DNA from: Actinomycetota bacterium
GTDB taxonomy: Bacteria; Actinomycetota; Actinomycetes; Nanopelagicales; Nanopelagicaceae
Assembly: GCA_009701575.1 (NCBI GenBank)
Contig: WLJX01000003.1
Span: 35,089 to 99,088 of the forward strand
Reading direction: 5' to 3'
Length of the DNA stretch: 64,000 bases
The position numbers were made by a program, and so were the translations under genes. This document shows positions 42,089-52,887 of this stretch, in pieces. The notes below the pieces were generated by a model. That model was not told the origin of the DNA and searched no databases. It saw nothing but the letters and a program-made list of their open reading frames with translations. How positions within the stretch are numbered: position 1 is the stretch's first letter; each line of letters opens with the position of its first letter.

Positions 42089-43530
42089 CTCTCGAGCGCT
42101 CGCTTCGCTGGGTTCCCAGAGCGTGATTTCTTCTTATTTTGAGGCGCTGAAACTTTAGGCACAGGCGGCATACCCGGAGGCATCTGCATTCCCGGCGGCA
42201 ACTGCATCCCACCCTTCCCAGTTCGCATTTGCTTCATAACTTTTTGGGCCTGGCTAAATCTTTCTACCAATGAATTCACATCGGAAACTTGGCGACCACT
42301 TCCGTTAGCAATTCGAGATCTCCTTGAACCATTTAAAACTTTTGGATCATGGCGTTCCATCGGAGTCATTGATTGAACAATGGATTGCGTCTTTACAAGT
42401 TCGCCTTCATCAAATTGTTCTAACTGCTTCTTCATCGCGCCAGAATTTGCACCAGGGAGCATGCCAAGTAACTTGGTCATAGAACCCATCTTCTTCATTG
42501 CTTCTAACTGAGCAAGGAAGTCATCTAGCGTAAAATCTTCACCGCTAGCAAATTTTGTCTCTAACTTTGCTGCAGTTTCACTATCAAACGCTCCCTTGGT
42601 CTGCTCTGCAAGAGTTTGAATATCACCAAGTCCAAGTATTCGCGAAGCCATGCGATCTGGATAGAAGAGATCAAAATCTGTGACTTTTTCACCGGTCGCG
42701 GCAAACATGATTGGTTTGCCAGTTACTTGCGTTATTGAAAGTGCAGCACCACCTCTGGAGTCACCATCTAATTTAGCTAGAACTATCGCATCAAAGCCGA
42801 CGCCTTCTTGGAAGGCTTGTGCGGTTCGCACTGCATCTTGTCCAACCATGGCATCTACTACATATAGAACTTCATCGGGCGAGATTGCGTCCCGAATCCG
42901 TTTTGCCTGTGTCATCAATTCTGCATCAATTCCAAGTCGACCTGCAGTATCAACAATTACGATGTTATGTAATTTATCTTGGGCAAAAGTTAAGCCATTC
43001 TTTGCAACTTTAACTGGATCACCAACACCGTTACCTGGTTCGGGTGCGAACACCGGAACTCCGATGCTTTCACCAACAACTTGAAGTTGAGTAACTGCAT
43101 TGGGGCGCTGTAGATCTGAGGCGACTAAAAGCGGAGTATTTCCTTGATCCTTTAAATATTTTGCTAGCTTGCCTGCCAGGGAAGTCTTTCCTGCGCCTTG
43201 AAGTCCGGTAAGCAAAATAATTGTTGGCGGTTTTTTCGCCAATCTAATTCGTCTGGCACTTCCCCCAAGAATTTCGATTAGAAGTGAGTTAACGATTTCG
43301 AAAACAGCGTTCGCTGGGTTTGTAGATTTATTCAGATCTTCAAGTACTTCATTTGTGCGGACCTTAAGTTGCTCAATAAATGATTCAACTACAGATAGCG
43401 AAACATCAGAATCTAGGAGCGCACTGCGAATCTCAGTTGCTATTTCATCGATATCGCCAGATTTAAGTCTGCCTTTACTACGAAGCGAGGAGAAAGCGCC
43501 TTGAAACTTCGCCGATAAGGATTCAAACAT
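42085..43530 (-). CDS. ffh: signal recognition particle GTPase Ffh
   Basis: The 481-residue protein has an N domain, a GTPase G domain (LLTGLQGAGKTSLAGKL P-loop, VDTAGRL, AKLDGDSRGGAAL), and a C-terminal Met-rich M domain. The M domain includes the SRP RNA-binding helix region SRRSRIANGSGRQVSDVN and tail MQLPPGMQMPPGMPP. It binds signal sequences and targets ribosomes to the membrane via FtsY, also encoded here. ATG 43530 follows TAATCT by 6 nt. It lies 16 bp downstream of glnD. Confidence 0.97.
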   Translation of the reverse strand: MFESLSAKFQGAFSSLRSKGRLKSGDIDEIATEIRSALLDSDVSLSVVESFIEQLKVRTNEVLEDLNKSTNPANAVFEIVNSLLIEILGGSARRIRLAKKPPTIILLTGLQGAGKTSLAGKLAKYLKDQGNTPLLVASDLQRPNAVTQLQVVGESIGVPVFAPEPGNGVGDPVKVAKNGLTFAQDKLHNIVIVDTAGRLGIDAELMTQAKRIRDAISPDEVLYVVDAMVGQDAVRTAQAFQEGVGFDAIVLAKLDGDSRGGAALSITQVTGKPIMFAATGEKVTDFDLFYPDRMASRILGLGDIQTLAEQTKGAFDSETAAKLETKFASGEDFTLDDFLAQLEAMKKMGSMTKLLGMLPGANSGAMKKQLEQFDEGELVKTQSIVQSMTPMERHDPKVLNGSRRSRIANGSGRQVSDVNSLVERFSQAQKVMKQMRTGKGGMQLPPGMQMPPGMPPVPKVSAPQNKKKSRSGNPAKRALES

Positions 43531-43536
43531 GGCAGG

Positions 43537-43542
43537 AGATTA
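43537..43542 (-). promoter_or_regulatory. -10 hexamer TAATCT, leaderless promoter of ffh
   Basis: TAATCT ends 6 nt before ATG 43530, inside the 16-bp glnD-ffh gap. Confidence 0.5.
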
Positions 43543-43546
43543 CTAG

Positions 43547-45811
43547 TTAAAGGTGTGTGATTAAAATATTTTCAACTTTTGTGGCGAGTAGTTGGGCCTG
43601 CTCCCCAGAGAGTGGCTGGCCGGAAAGATCGGTCACATAAAGGGTGTCGAATGCTTCGGCTCCAAGGGTGGAGACGATTGCGGATTTGATATCAACGCCA
43701 AATCTCGAAATTGCACGAGCGACGTTAAATAAGATGCCAGGGCGATCATGCATTCGCACTTCAATAATTGTTGCGTTTGTTGCTAAATCATTCGCTGCGA
43801 ATACAACTGGGGGTGGCGTTGGAATTCCAGGGTATTTTCGATAACTATCGATTCGCTCTTCAATTTTACGACCCAGATCTAACTCACCTGAAAGTGCTTT
43901 CTTCAATTGCTCAGTTAATTTCTCGGCAGTCGGCGCTGTCGCATTCGCATCTAATTCAACAATCCAGCGCATCACAGCGACTCCATCAGTTGTGCGAGTT
44001 TTTGCTGAACGAACATTGAGCCTTGAAATCGTCATTAACCCCGCAACTGCCGAAAGAAGTCCAGTTTGATCTTTAGCAATGATCTCAATTTCAATTTGCT
44101 CTAAATTCGCTTCATCGCTAATCAATCTGATTGCTAAGTCTTCGGTTATCGGCGTGCTAAGAATTAAATCTGGCTGGGAAACTGGTTTCACTCCAGCCAT
44201 TGAAGCTAAACATTTTGAAACGAGATTAGAGACCAAGCCTGCCTTCCAATCACTCCAGCCACTCTTTCCTGTTGCCTCACCATCTGAAATGCTCAATGCA
44301 TGCAGCAGTTGGAGCGTTTCTGGATCTTTTATCTTTTCAACAACAAAGGCAATAGTTGCTGGGTCATCTAAGTCACGACGTGTGGCGACAGCCGAGAGTA
44401 GTAAATGTTCACGAACTAATAGTGCAATTTCCTCGCAATCTTTCTCATCAAATCCCAACCGCTTAGCTAAAGGTCTAATTAACTCCTCCCCATATTCGGA
44501 GTGATCTTTTCCGGGAAAACCTTTACCAATGTCGTGGAATAGCGCTGATACCAAGAGAATGTCAGGACGTTTTACGGTTCGAGTTAAAGCCGCAGCGTGC
44601 ACTGCAGTTTCTAGCATGTGACGATCAACGGTATGTCGGTGTAGAACATTTCGCTGGGGCAAGAATCGCATGTGTGACCATTCTGGAATCCATTTCTCAA
44701 TAATTCCTTCTTGATCAAGTGCTTCAAAAACTCTAATCATTGGCGCACCAGCGCCGATTAACGAAACTAAATCATCGAGCGCTCCCTTTGGCCAGGGCGT
44801 GGGAATTGCCGAAAACTTTTCTGCCAGCAACAAGCAAGAATCGATTGAGAGTGGCAGGCCACGTTGTGCAGCGGTTGCGGCTGCGCGCAATCCAATTCCG
44901 ACATCTTTTTCGACTTCGTAATTATCTTGTATGGCAACTTCTGAATTTAGAATTACCAATCCTTTATCTACGCCCTGAACCTTCCGCTTACGAAACCAAC
45001 CCTGGCTCTCGAGAGAATCGATACGATGCCACGATAAATCCATCAAATAGTCGACCGCCCTTGCCGCTTTAGCAACTTCAAGCATCAGTGCATCTGCATC
45101 TTTAAATCCCATCGCGTCTGCCACGCGATCTTGTTCGGTGAGAAAAAGCTGATCTCGAGCTTTTGAATTATCGCCGTGCAGGACATCACGAACATTTGAA
45201 AGCAGCGCTTCTGACTCCGCTACGCGAACTAGTGAAACTGTAACTACGCCTGAAGTTTCAATTGCTCGAAGGGCGTTAATATCACGTAGGCCGCCGCGGG
45301 CCTCTTTGAGGTCTGGCTCTAACAAAAATGCTAACTCTCCCGATCGGGCTTCGCGCTCTTGAATTGTCTTTCTTAATTTTGGAAGGTGCTTACTTTTGTT
45401 TCTGCGCCAATCTTCACTTGCATCGGCTGCAACGGCGCTTGTTAACTCAGTGCTACCAGCAATATGTCTGATATCTAATAATCCAAGCGCGACTCGAATA
45501 TCTTCCTGAGCCATTTCACGGGTTTCGCTTCGCGTTCGGACTGAATGATCAATCGCTATTTTCTGATTCCAAAGTGGATAGAGAAATGAATTAACAAAAT
45601 CCGATAGCGTTTTAGGATTTTCACTTCCATCGTGCAAGATTAATAAATCAAGATCAGATCCTGGAGAAAGTTCACCTCGGCCATATCCGCCAACCCCGGT
45701 CAGCGAAACTGCATAGGGTTTTGCTAAATACTCTTTAGCACATGATAAAAACGAAACCCGGAGCTCGTTATCAACCTTGTCAGATCGATCACGACGCTCA
45801 CGGGTTCCCAC
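43547..45811 (-). CDS. glnD: PII nucleotidylyltransferase/nucleotidyl-removing enzyme
   Basis: The 754-residue sensor senses glutamine and modifies the PII protein. It contains a nucleotidyltransferase domain (GGYGRGELSPGSDLDLL), an HD hydrolase domain (ALFHDIGKGFPGKDHSEYG) and two C-terminal ACT domains (TGLLSAVAGLMTISRLNV; RPGILFNVARAISRFGVD). In Actinobacteria the modification is usually adenylylation. It lies 24 bp after glnB; a TAAACT element 7 nt before GTG 45811 suggests an additional leaderless transcript beside read-through from amt-glnB. Confidence 0.95.
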   Translation of the reverse strand: MGTRERRDRSDKVDNELRVSFLSCAKEYLAKPYAVSLTGVGGYGRGELSPGSDLDLLILHDGSENPKTLSDFVNSFLYPLWNQKIAIDHSVRTRSETREMAQEDIRVALGLLDIRHIAGSTELTSAVAADASEDWRRNKSKHLPKLRKTIQEREARSGELAFLLEPDLKEARGGLRDINALRAIETSGVVTVSLVRVAESEALLSNVRDVLHGDNSKARDQLFLTEQDRVADAMGFKDADALMLEVAKAARAVDYLMDLSWHRIDSLESQGWFRKRKVQGVDKGLVILNSEVAIQDNYEVEKDVGIGLRAAATAAQRGLPLSIDSCLLLAEKFSAIPTPWPKGALDDLVSLIGAGAPMIRVFEALDQEGIIEKWIPEWSHMRFLPQRNVLHRHTVDRHMLETAVHAAALTRTVKRPDILLVSALFHDIGKGFPGKDHSEYGEELIRPLAKRLGFDEKDCEEIALLVREHLLLSAVATRRDLDDPATIAFVVEKIKDPETLQLLHALSISDGEATGKSGWSDWKAGLVSNLVSKCLASMAGVKPVSQPDLILSTPITEDLAIRLISDEANLEQIEIEIIAKDQTGLLSAVAGLMTISRLNVRSAKTRTTDGVAVMRWIVELDANATAPTAEKLTEQLKKALSGELDLGRKIEERIDSYRKYPGIPTPPPVVFAANDLATNATIIEVRMHDRPGILFNVARAISRFGVDIKSAIVSTLGAEAFDTLYVTDLSGQPLSGEQAQLLATKVENILITHL

Positions 45812-45818
45812 GGAGTTA

Positions 45819-45824
45819 AGTTTA
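45819..45824 (-). promoter_or_regulatory. -10 hexamer TAAACT, possible internal leaderless promoter of glnD
   Basis: TAAACT ends 7 nt before GTG 45811, in the 24-bp glnB-glnD gap. Confidence 0.45.
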
Positions 45825-45835
45825 CTTACAAGTTA

Positions 45836-47472
<1,637 letters not shown>

Positions 47473-47541
47473 TTGCAACCACTTTCACGATTTTATGAAA
47501 AAGGCCTCGTCATTGAGATGGGAGTAGATTGCTTGTTCTGA

Positions 47542-47610
47542 GTTACATGCAACAGCCTGGCAGGTTACAAAATGGTGAAAGCTTCGGCCCATGTGTTACG
47601 AACTCGTTAC
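47542..47610 (-). promoter_or_regulatory. GlnR-like half-site array upstream of amt
   Basis: Read on the minus strand, GTAAC occurs at 47610-47606 and 47599-47595 (11-bp phase) and again at 47568-47564 and 47546-47542 (22-bp phase). The actinobacterial GlnR box is gTnAC-n6-GaAAC repeated with the same 11-bp spacing. The array lies 70-140 bp before the amt start in the 150-bp gap between amt and ftsY. Confidence 0.45.
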
Positions 47611-47622
47611 ATCTCCCCCGTT

Positions 47623-48459
47623 TTAGCGGAAAAGGCCGTTCAAATAACCTTCGGCGCTAAACGATTCAAAATCTTCTGCGCCCTCCCCGGTCCCGATGAA
47701 TTTTATGGGAACTCCGGTCTCTCGCTCGATCGCGAGGGCAATTCCACCTTTCGCCGAGCCATCCATTTTCGTCAGGATTAAACCAGTTATTGCCACGCTA
47801 TCCATAAACATCTTTGCTTGAATAATTCCATTCTGTCCCGTTGTTGCATCAACTACTAGGAGAACTTCATCAACAGGTAATACTTTCTCTACAACTCGAC
47901 GTATTTTCCCGAGTTCATCCATTAGATCTGATTTCGTGTGCAAGCGACCAGCTGTATCAATAATTAAATAATTTACTGCCTCATTTTTCGCTCTTGTCGT
48001 AGCATCAAATGCAACTGAAGCAGGATCGCCATTTGCAGGACCTGTTATAACTTCAACTTCTAATCGCTCTCCCCATGTCTGTAACTGCTCTACTGCTGCG
48101 GCACGAAAGGTATCGGCTGCCGCAAGTAAAACTGATTTATTCTCGCGCTTCAAATGTGAAACTAATTTTGCGGTTGATGTTGTCTTTCCTGTTCCATTTA
48201 CTCCAACAATCATTACTGTGGTTGGTCGATCTGCATTGAAAGCAAGTTCTCGATTGCTAGTACTCAACCAACTCTGAAGCGTCGCAGAAACTGCGCTATC
48301 AATTTCATCGCCTTTAGATTTCTTTGCAATCTCAACTATTTCGGCTGCGCTCTTGGCTCCTAGATCAGAAGCAATCAGTGCCTCTTCAATCTCTTTCCAG
48401 TCACTAGCAGATGAAGAACCGGCGCGAATCTTGGAAAAGAGCTTGCTAAAAATCGCCAT
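47623..48459 (-). CDS. ftsY: signal recognition particle receptor FtsY (short form)
   Basis: The 278-residue GTPase has the NG domain only: a short N helix bundle, P-loop VGVNGTGKTTSTAKL, DTAGRLHTKSDLMDELGKI, and TKMDGSAKGGIAL. The acidic A domain or membrane-anchoring extension found in many actinobacterial FtsY proteins (often near 400 residues) is missing, leaving only about 15 residues (MAIFSKLFSKIRAGSS), which may form an amphipathic membrane helix. It follows smc by 18 bp and acts with Ffh in co-translational targeting. Confidence 0.95.
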   Translation of the reverse strand: MAIFSKLFSKIRAGSSSASDWKEIEEALIASDLGAKSAAEIVEIAKKSKGDEIDSAVSATLQSWLSTSNRELAFNADRPTTVMIVGVNGTGKTTSTAKLVSHLKRENKSVLLAAADTFRAAAVEQLQTWGERLEVEVITGPANGDPASVAFDATTRAKNEAVNYLIIDTAGRLHTKSDLMDELGKIRRVVEKVLPVDEVLLVVDATTGQNGIIQAKMFMDSVAITGLILTKMDGSAKGGIALAIERETGVPIKFIGTGEGAEDFESFSAEGYLNGLFR

Positions 48460-48477
48460 CTTGATAACTAGTTAAAA

Positions 48478-51400
48478 CTAGTTTGCGCTTTCAGATTCCC
48501 GAATACGTTGTGAAATTACTTCAGAAACTCCATCACCACGCATTGTTACGCCATAAAGCGCATCGGCAATCTCCATTGTGCGCTTCTGGTGGGTAATAAT
48601 AATCAACTGTGATTTTTCGCGAAGCTCTTCGAAAACTCCAAGTAAGCGTCCTAGGTTCGTATCGTCAAGCGCAGCTTCAACTTCGTCCATTACATAGAAC
48701 GGACTTGGTCGGGCCTTGAAGATTGCAACCAACAGAGCAACTGCAACAAGTGAACGCTCGCCGCCAGAAAGTAATGAGAGTCGCTTGACGCGTTTTCCAG
48801 GTGGTCTTGCTTCAACATCCACACCTGCAGAAGTCATATCTTCTGGGTTTGTAAGGATTAGTCGACCATCTCCGCCAGGAAAGAGTCTTGCAAAAATTAT
48901 CTCGAATTCGCGAGCAGTATCGTCATAGGCTTCTTTGAAAATTTGTTGAACCTTGTCATCTACCTCTTTGATAATGTCGAGTAGATCGCGCTTAGTTTTC
49001 TTCAAATCTTCTAGTTGTTCAGCCAAGTAACGCAGGCGCTCTTCTAGGGATGAATACTCTTCGAGGGCAAGTGGGTTAATTTTTCCAAGTAGCGCTAGCG
49101 AACGTTCGGCTTGTGCTAGACGCTTCTCTTGTTGATCTCGGCGGTAAGGAATTAAATCTCCGGGTACAAAGTTGCCTTCCTCATCTTCAACAAAAGTAGG
49201 AACATCATTTGATGGACCATACTCATTTACAAGAGTAGAAACATCCACTCCAAGCTCTTCAATTGCTTTCTGTTCAAGCGCTTCAATACGAAGCCTCTGT
49301 TCGGCTCGGGCAATCTCATCACGATGAACACTTGACGTAAGTGCATCAAGTTCTGAAGTTAACTCACGGCTTCTAACCCGAAGCGCCAGGATTTCACTCT
49401 CGCGTTCAGATCGAGAAATTTCTAAACGTTCGCGTTCAGTAGAAGCTTTAGCAATTGATGATTCAATCTGAATTAGCGCTTCATATGCGGCATCAGCAAC
49501 ACCCTGAGCAGTTAGTGCGGCTACACCTCTTTGTTCACGACGACTTACGGCGCGAACAGCAGAGTCTCGTTCGTTTTGAGCAGCAGCTTCAAGTGCGCTA
49601 GCGCGAGCAATAAGTGCTGTGACGCGTTCTTCTAAAGTTCTTAAATTAAGGCGAGCTTCGACCTCTGCCGATCTAGATGCAGAAACTCTGGAACGTAAAT
49701 CTTCTAAATGTGTTAAATCTGGATCGGCTGGAGTTTGGTGAGATTCAAATTGAGTTATAGCCGCATTTAAGTCTGCTTCATCAGATTCTCTTTGGATATT
49801 AGCTTCAGCCAGAGAAGCTAGCACGCGTTCTACTTCACCTTGCGCGCTCTTAACATTCTGTCCAGCAACGGCCATTTGTTCCGCGAGGCCAGAAATTTTT
49901 GCATCTGATTCATTCATCTTTGAGAGAGCTAATTCAAAGATATTTTTGCGAGAGGCTAGCGTTTCTGTTGCGCGAACAACTTCAAATTTAATTCGATCAC
50001 AAGTATTTGTGACTTCTTGTAATTGGCTTTCTGTCTTCTCTATTAACGCTGAAATTTCAATCGCAGAACTTTGAGCACTAGAACCACCGCGAACTCGAAT
50101 TCGACTAAGAACATCGCCATCTCGCGTAATCGCAATTACTGATGGATCGGCACGCAGGGCGCTCTCGGCTTCAGCTAAATCTTCAACTGCTACAAAGCCT
50201 GAAAGCAATGAGGCGATTGCACTTGAAACTTCAGTTGATGAGACCAGACTTGATAGCGAAGTGAAGCCATTTGGAACGGAGCGATTTGAAGATGTAAAGC
50301 CGCTGTCGCCATCAATTACCAATAGCTCGGATTGACCAGCGCCTTCGCGCTTTAACATCGTCAGCGCTGAAACTGCAGACGAAATATCTGAAACAACTAC
50401 TGAATCAGCTAGCGGTCCGAGTGCTGCTGAAACTGCAACTTCCCAACCAGGCGCAACGTTTATAAGTGAAGAGAGACGACCTCGAGTACGAGTTCCACTT
50501 GTTAACACAACACCAGAGCCGTCGCGATGTACCAAGCTCTCTTGCAATGCGCGCAGTCGGCCATCTAAACCAGAGCGAGTTCGTTGCGCTTCGCTATCTT
50601 TCAATTCAAGTTCATCTAATTCAGTTTGTGCAATTGCTAGAGCGCTCTTTGCCGCTTCAAACTCGGCATCCAATCCAGGTTCATTCGCATCCACAGAGGC
50701 AATCTGAGTTTCAAGTAGCGCAAAGTCTTCTTGGGAATTTCGCAGGCGACCAGCGGCTTCATCTTTACTCTTTGTTAAGCGAGTAATTTCAGCGTTAGTT
50801 GCATCTATGCGAGATTTCAAACCATTTATGTGTCCCTCTTGTCGAGCAGTTCCTTCGCGTTGATCTGCGATTGCACGAAGCGCAGCAGAGACGCTATTTT
50901 CTTCAGAAATTAAATTGGCTTCTAGCGTTCTAACTTCACTTGAAAGTTTCTCTAGTCCCGACGTTGCGCTAGTAACTTCATTCTTTAGAACTTGCTCTTC
51001 GCCACGAAGACCGGCTGCTTCAAGATCCATGCTCTCTGGATCACGACCACTTGCGCGTGCTTCATCTGCTTCTTCTGATAAGAAGCGGGCACGCTCTGAT
51101 GCTAAATTCTGGATTCCACGGAATTTTTCACGTTGCGCAGTCAATTGATAATAATTTTCTTGTGCTTTAACTAAAAGTGGATTTTCGATAAGCGTCGTGG
51201 CATCGATCTCTTCTTCGCGGGCCCTGGCTTTATTCAATTCTGCTTCTACACCATCTCTGCGTGCGCGAAGTGCAGACTCGTCTGCTACTTCAGCATCTAC
51301 AGTCGAACGCAACTGAAGTAAGTCATCGGCTAATAATCGAAGCCTTGAATCTCTAACATCTGATTGAATTGTTGAGGCCTTACGCGCAACCTCAGCTTGC

Positions 51401-52020
51401 TTGCCAAGAGGTTTTAATTGTCTGCGAAGTTCAACTGTTAAATCTTGAATACGAGCTAAGTTCGCTGTCATTGAATCTAATTTGCGAAGCGCCTTCTCTT
51501 TACGTTTACGATGCTTTAGAACTCCAGCGGCTTCTTCAATGAAGGCGCGGCGCTCTTCCGGGTTAGCGAGCAAGATTGCATCAAGCTGGCCTTGACCAAC
51601 AATCACATGCATCTCGCGACCAATGCCAGAATCGCTTAGCAACTCTTGAATATCTAAAAGTCTTGTTGTGTCACCATTTAATTGATATTCACTTGCGCCA
51701 TTTCTAAAGAGAATTCTAGAAATAGTTACTTCAGTGAAATCAATTGGAAGTACGCCATCGGTGTTATCTATCGTTACAGAAACCTCAGCACGTCCAAGTG
51801 GTGCGCGACCAGAAGTTCCAGCGAAGATTACGTCTTCCATCTTTCCGCCACGCAAAGATTTTGCGCCCTGCTCTCCCATAACCCAGGAAAGGGCGTCGAC
51901 CACATTCGATTTTCCAGAGCCATTGGGACCCACCACGCAGGTAATACCAGGCTCGAAATTGAGCGAGGTCGAGGATGCAAAGGACTTGAATCCTTTGAGG
52001 GTCATACTCTTTAAATACAC
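48478..52020 (-). CDS. smc: chromosome segregation protein SMC
   Basis: The 1180-residue ATPase has an N-terminal Walker A (GPNGSGKSNVVDAL), two long coiled coils flanking a hinge near residues 500-640 (RTRGRLSSLINVAPGWEVAVSAALG), and a C-terminal signature LLSGGERSLVAVALL with Walker B FYVMDEVEAALDD. It condenses and segregates DNA together with ScpAB (not in this window). GTG 52020 gives the conserved start MYLKSMTLKGFKSFA and follows TAGGTT by 6 nt. Confidence 0.97.
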   Translation of the reverse strand: MYLKSMTLKGFKSFASSTSLNFEPGITCVVGPNGSGKSNVVDALSWVMGEQGAKSLRGGKMEDVIFAGTSGRAPLGRAEVSVTIDNTDGVLPIDFTEVTISRILFRNGASEYQLNGDTTRLLDIQELLSDSGIGREMHVIVGQGQLDAILLANPEERRAFIEEAAGVLKHRKRKEKALRKLDSMTANLARIQDLTVELRRQLKPLGKQAEVARKASTIQSDVRDSRLRLLADDLLQLRSTVDAEVADESALRARRDGVEAELNKARAREEEIDATTLIENPLLVKAQENYYQLTAQREKFRGIQNLASERARFLSEEADEARASGRDPESMDLEAAGLRGEEQVLKNEVTSATSGLEKLSSEVRTLEANLISEENSVSAALRAIADQREGTARQEGHINGLKSRIDATNAEITRLTKSKDEAAGRLRNSQEDFALLETQIASVDANEPGLDAEFEAAKSALAIAQTELDELELKDSEAQRTRSGLDGRLRALQESLVHRDGSGVVLTSGTRTRGRLSSLINVAPGWEVAVSAALGPLADSVVVSDISSAVSALTMLKREGAGQSELLVIDGDSGFTSSNRSVPNGFTSLSSLVSSTEVSSAIASLLSGFVAVEDLAEAESALRADPSVIAITRDGDVLSRIRVRGGSSAQSSAIEISALIEKTESQLQEVTNTCDRIKFEVVRATETLASRKNIFELALSKMNESDAKISGLAEQMAVAGQNVKSAQGEVERVLASLAEANIQRESDEADLNAAITQFESHQTPADPDLTHLEDLRSRVSASRSAEVEARLNLRTLEERVTALIARASALEAAAQNERDSAVRAVSRREQRGVAALTAQGVADAAYEALIQIESSIAKASTERERLEISRSERESEILALRVRSRELTSELDALTSSVHRDEIARAEQRLRIEALEQKAIEELGVDVSTLVNEYGPSNDVPTFVEDEEGNFVPGDLIPYRRDQQEKRLAQAERSLALLGKINPLALEEYSSLEERLRYLAEQLEDLKKTKRDLLDIIKEVDDKVQQIFKEAYDDTAREFEIIFARLFPGGDGRLILTNPEDMTSAGVDVEARPPGKRVKRLSLLSGGERSLVAVALLVAIFKARPSPFYVMDEVEAALDDTNLGRLLGVFEELREKSQLIIITHQKRTMEIADALYGVTMRGDGVSEVISQRIRESESAN

Positions 52021-52026
52021 AGGCGC

Positions 52027-52032
52027 AACCTA
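52027..52032 (-). promoter_or_regulatory. -10 hexamer TAGGTT, leaderless promoter of smc
   Basis: TAGGTT ends 6 nt before GTG 52020, inside the 24-bp gap after mutM. Confidence 0.55.
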
Positions 52033-52044
52033 TCGGAAAAGAGG

Positions 52045-52887
52045 TTAGTGATTTCTCTTCGCACGCGGCGTGGGCTGACATTTTGGGCAAAAATGTGAAG
52101 ATCTATTGGCAAAAGTGATCCTTCGGATTTGAGCGCCGCATCGCAGACAGCCCTCGCCCTCCTGGCCATACACCGCAAGAGACCTTTCAAAATAGCCACT
52201 CTCGCCATTTACATTTACATAAAGTTCATCGAATGAAGTACCGCCAACTTTAAGCGCCTCAGACATTACAGAAGTTGCACTCTCAATTAAATCTTGAATC
52301 TTTGCGTTCTTCATATTTTCAGTTCTAGTTTCAGGATGGATTTTGCTCCGCCATAGAGCTTCATCGGCATAAATGTTTCCGACCCCACTCATAACGCCCT
52401 GATCTAGAAGGGCACGTTTTATTTCAGTCTTCTTCTTCGCAAACCTAGAAATAGTTTCAACTAAATCAAATTCTGCATCAAATGGATCAGGGGCAATTCT
52501 CTGAACACAAGTGGGAAAGCCACCTTTACATTCCTCGACACTTAGCCAACCGAAGGTGCGCTGATCGATAAAACGTAATTCGTACTTCCCAAGATCTATT
52601 CTTACTCGCAAATGACGCTCATCTGCTGCGCTTTTTGGCTGAATCAAGAGTTGCCCACTCATTCCTAAATGTCCAGCTAAAACTTCTGGTCGATCTAACT
52701 TAAGCCAGAGAAACTTGCCGCGGCGAGAAACTTCTTTTACCCGCGCGCCTTTTAGTGAGGTTAAAGCGGCAATTGATTTGGGTGATGTTGCTCGGTGATG
52801 CCGTACTTCAATATCCTTGAATTTCTTGCCAATAATGTGTTCGGCTAAACCGCGCCTGACTGTTTCAACTTCAGGAAGTTCGGGCAT
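52045..52887 (-). CDS. mutM: formamidopyrimidine-DNA glycosylase
   Basis: The 280-residue bifunctional glycosylase/AP lyase removes 8-oxoguanine and formamidopyrimidines. The catalytic N-terminus PELPEVETVRRGL is exact. The helix-two-turn-helix region LLDQGVMSGVGNIYADEALW and the C-terminal zinc finger CLRCGAQIRRITFANRSSHFCPKCQ are intact. Its start overlaps rnc by 17 bp, so the two are co-expressed. Confidence 0.97.
   Translation of the reverse strand: MPELPEVETVRRGLAEHIIGKKFKDIEVRHHRATSPKSIAALTSLKGARVKEVSRRGKFLWLKLDRPEVLAGHLGMSGQLLIQPKSAADERHLRVRIDLGKYELRFIDQRTFGWLSVEECKGGFPTCVQRIAPDPFDAEFDLVETISRFAKKKTEIKRALLDQGVMSGVGNIYADEALWRSKIHPETRTENMKNAKIQDLIESATSVMSEALKVGGTSFDELYVNVNGESGYFERSLAVYGQEGEGCLRCGAQIRRITFANRSSHFCPKCQPTPRAKRNH

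Noticed and set aside
41952-42212. ORF-track 86-residue minus-strand ORF between ffh and rpsP
   Set aside because: Mostly out of frame with and overlapping ffh; Arg/Cys-rich, no motif. A different frame in the same gap looks more protein-like and is reported instead.
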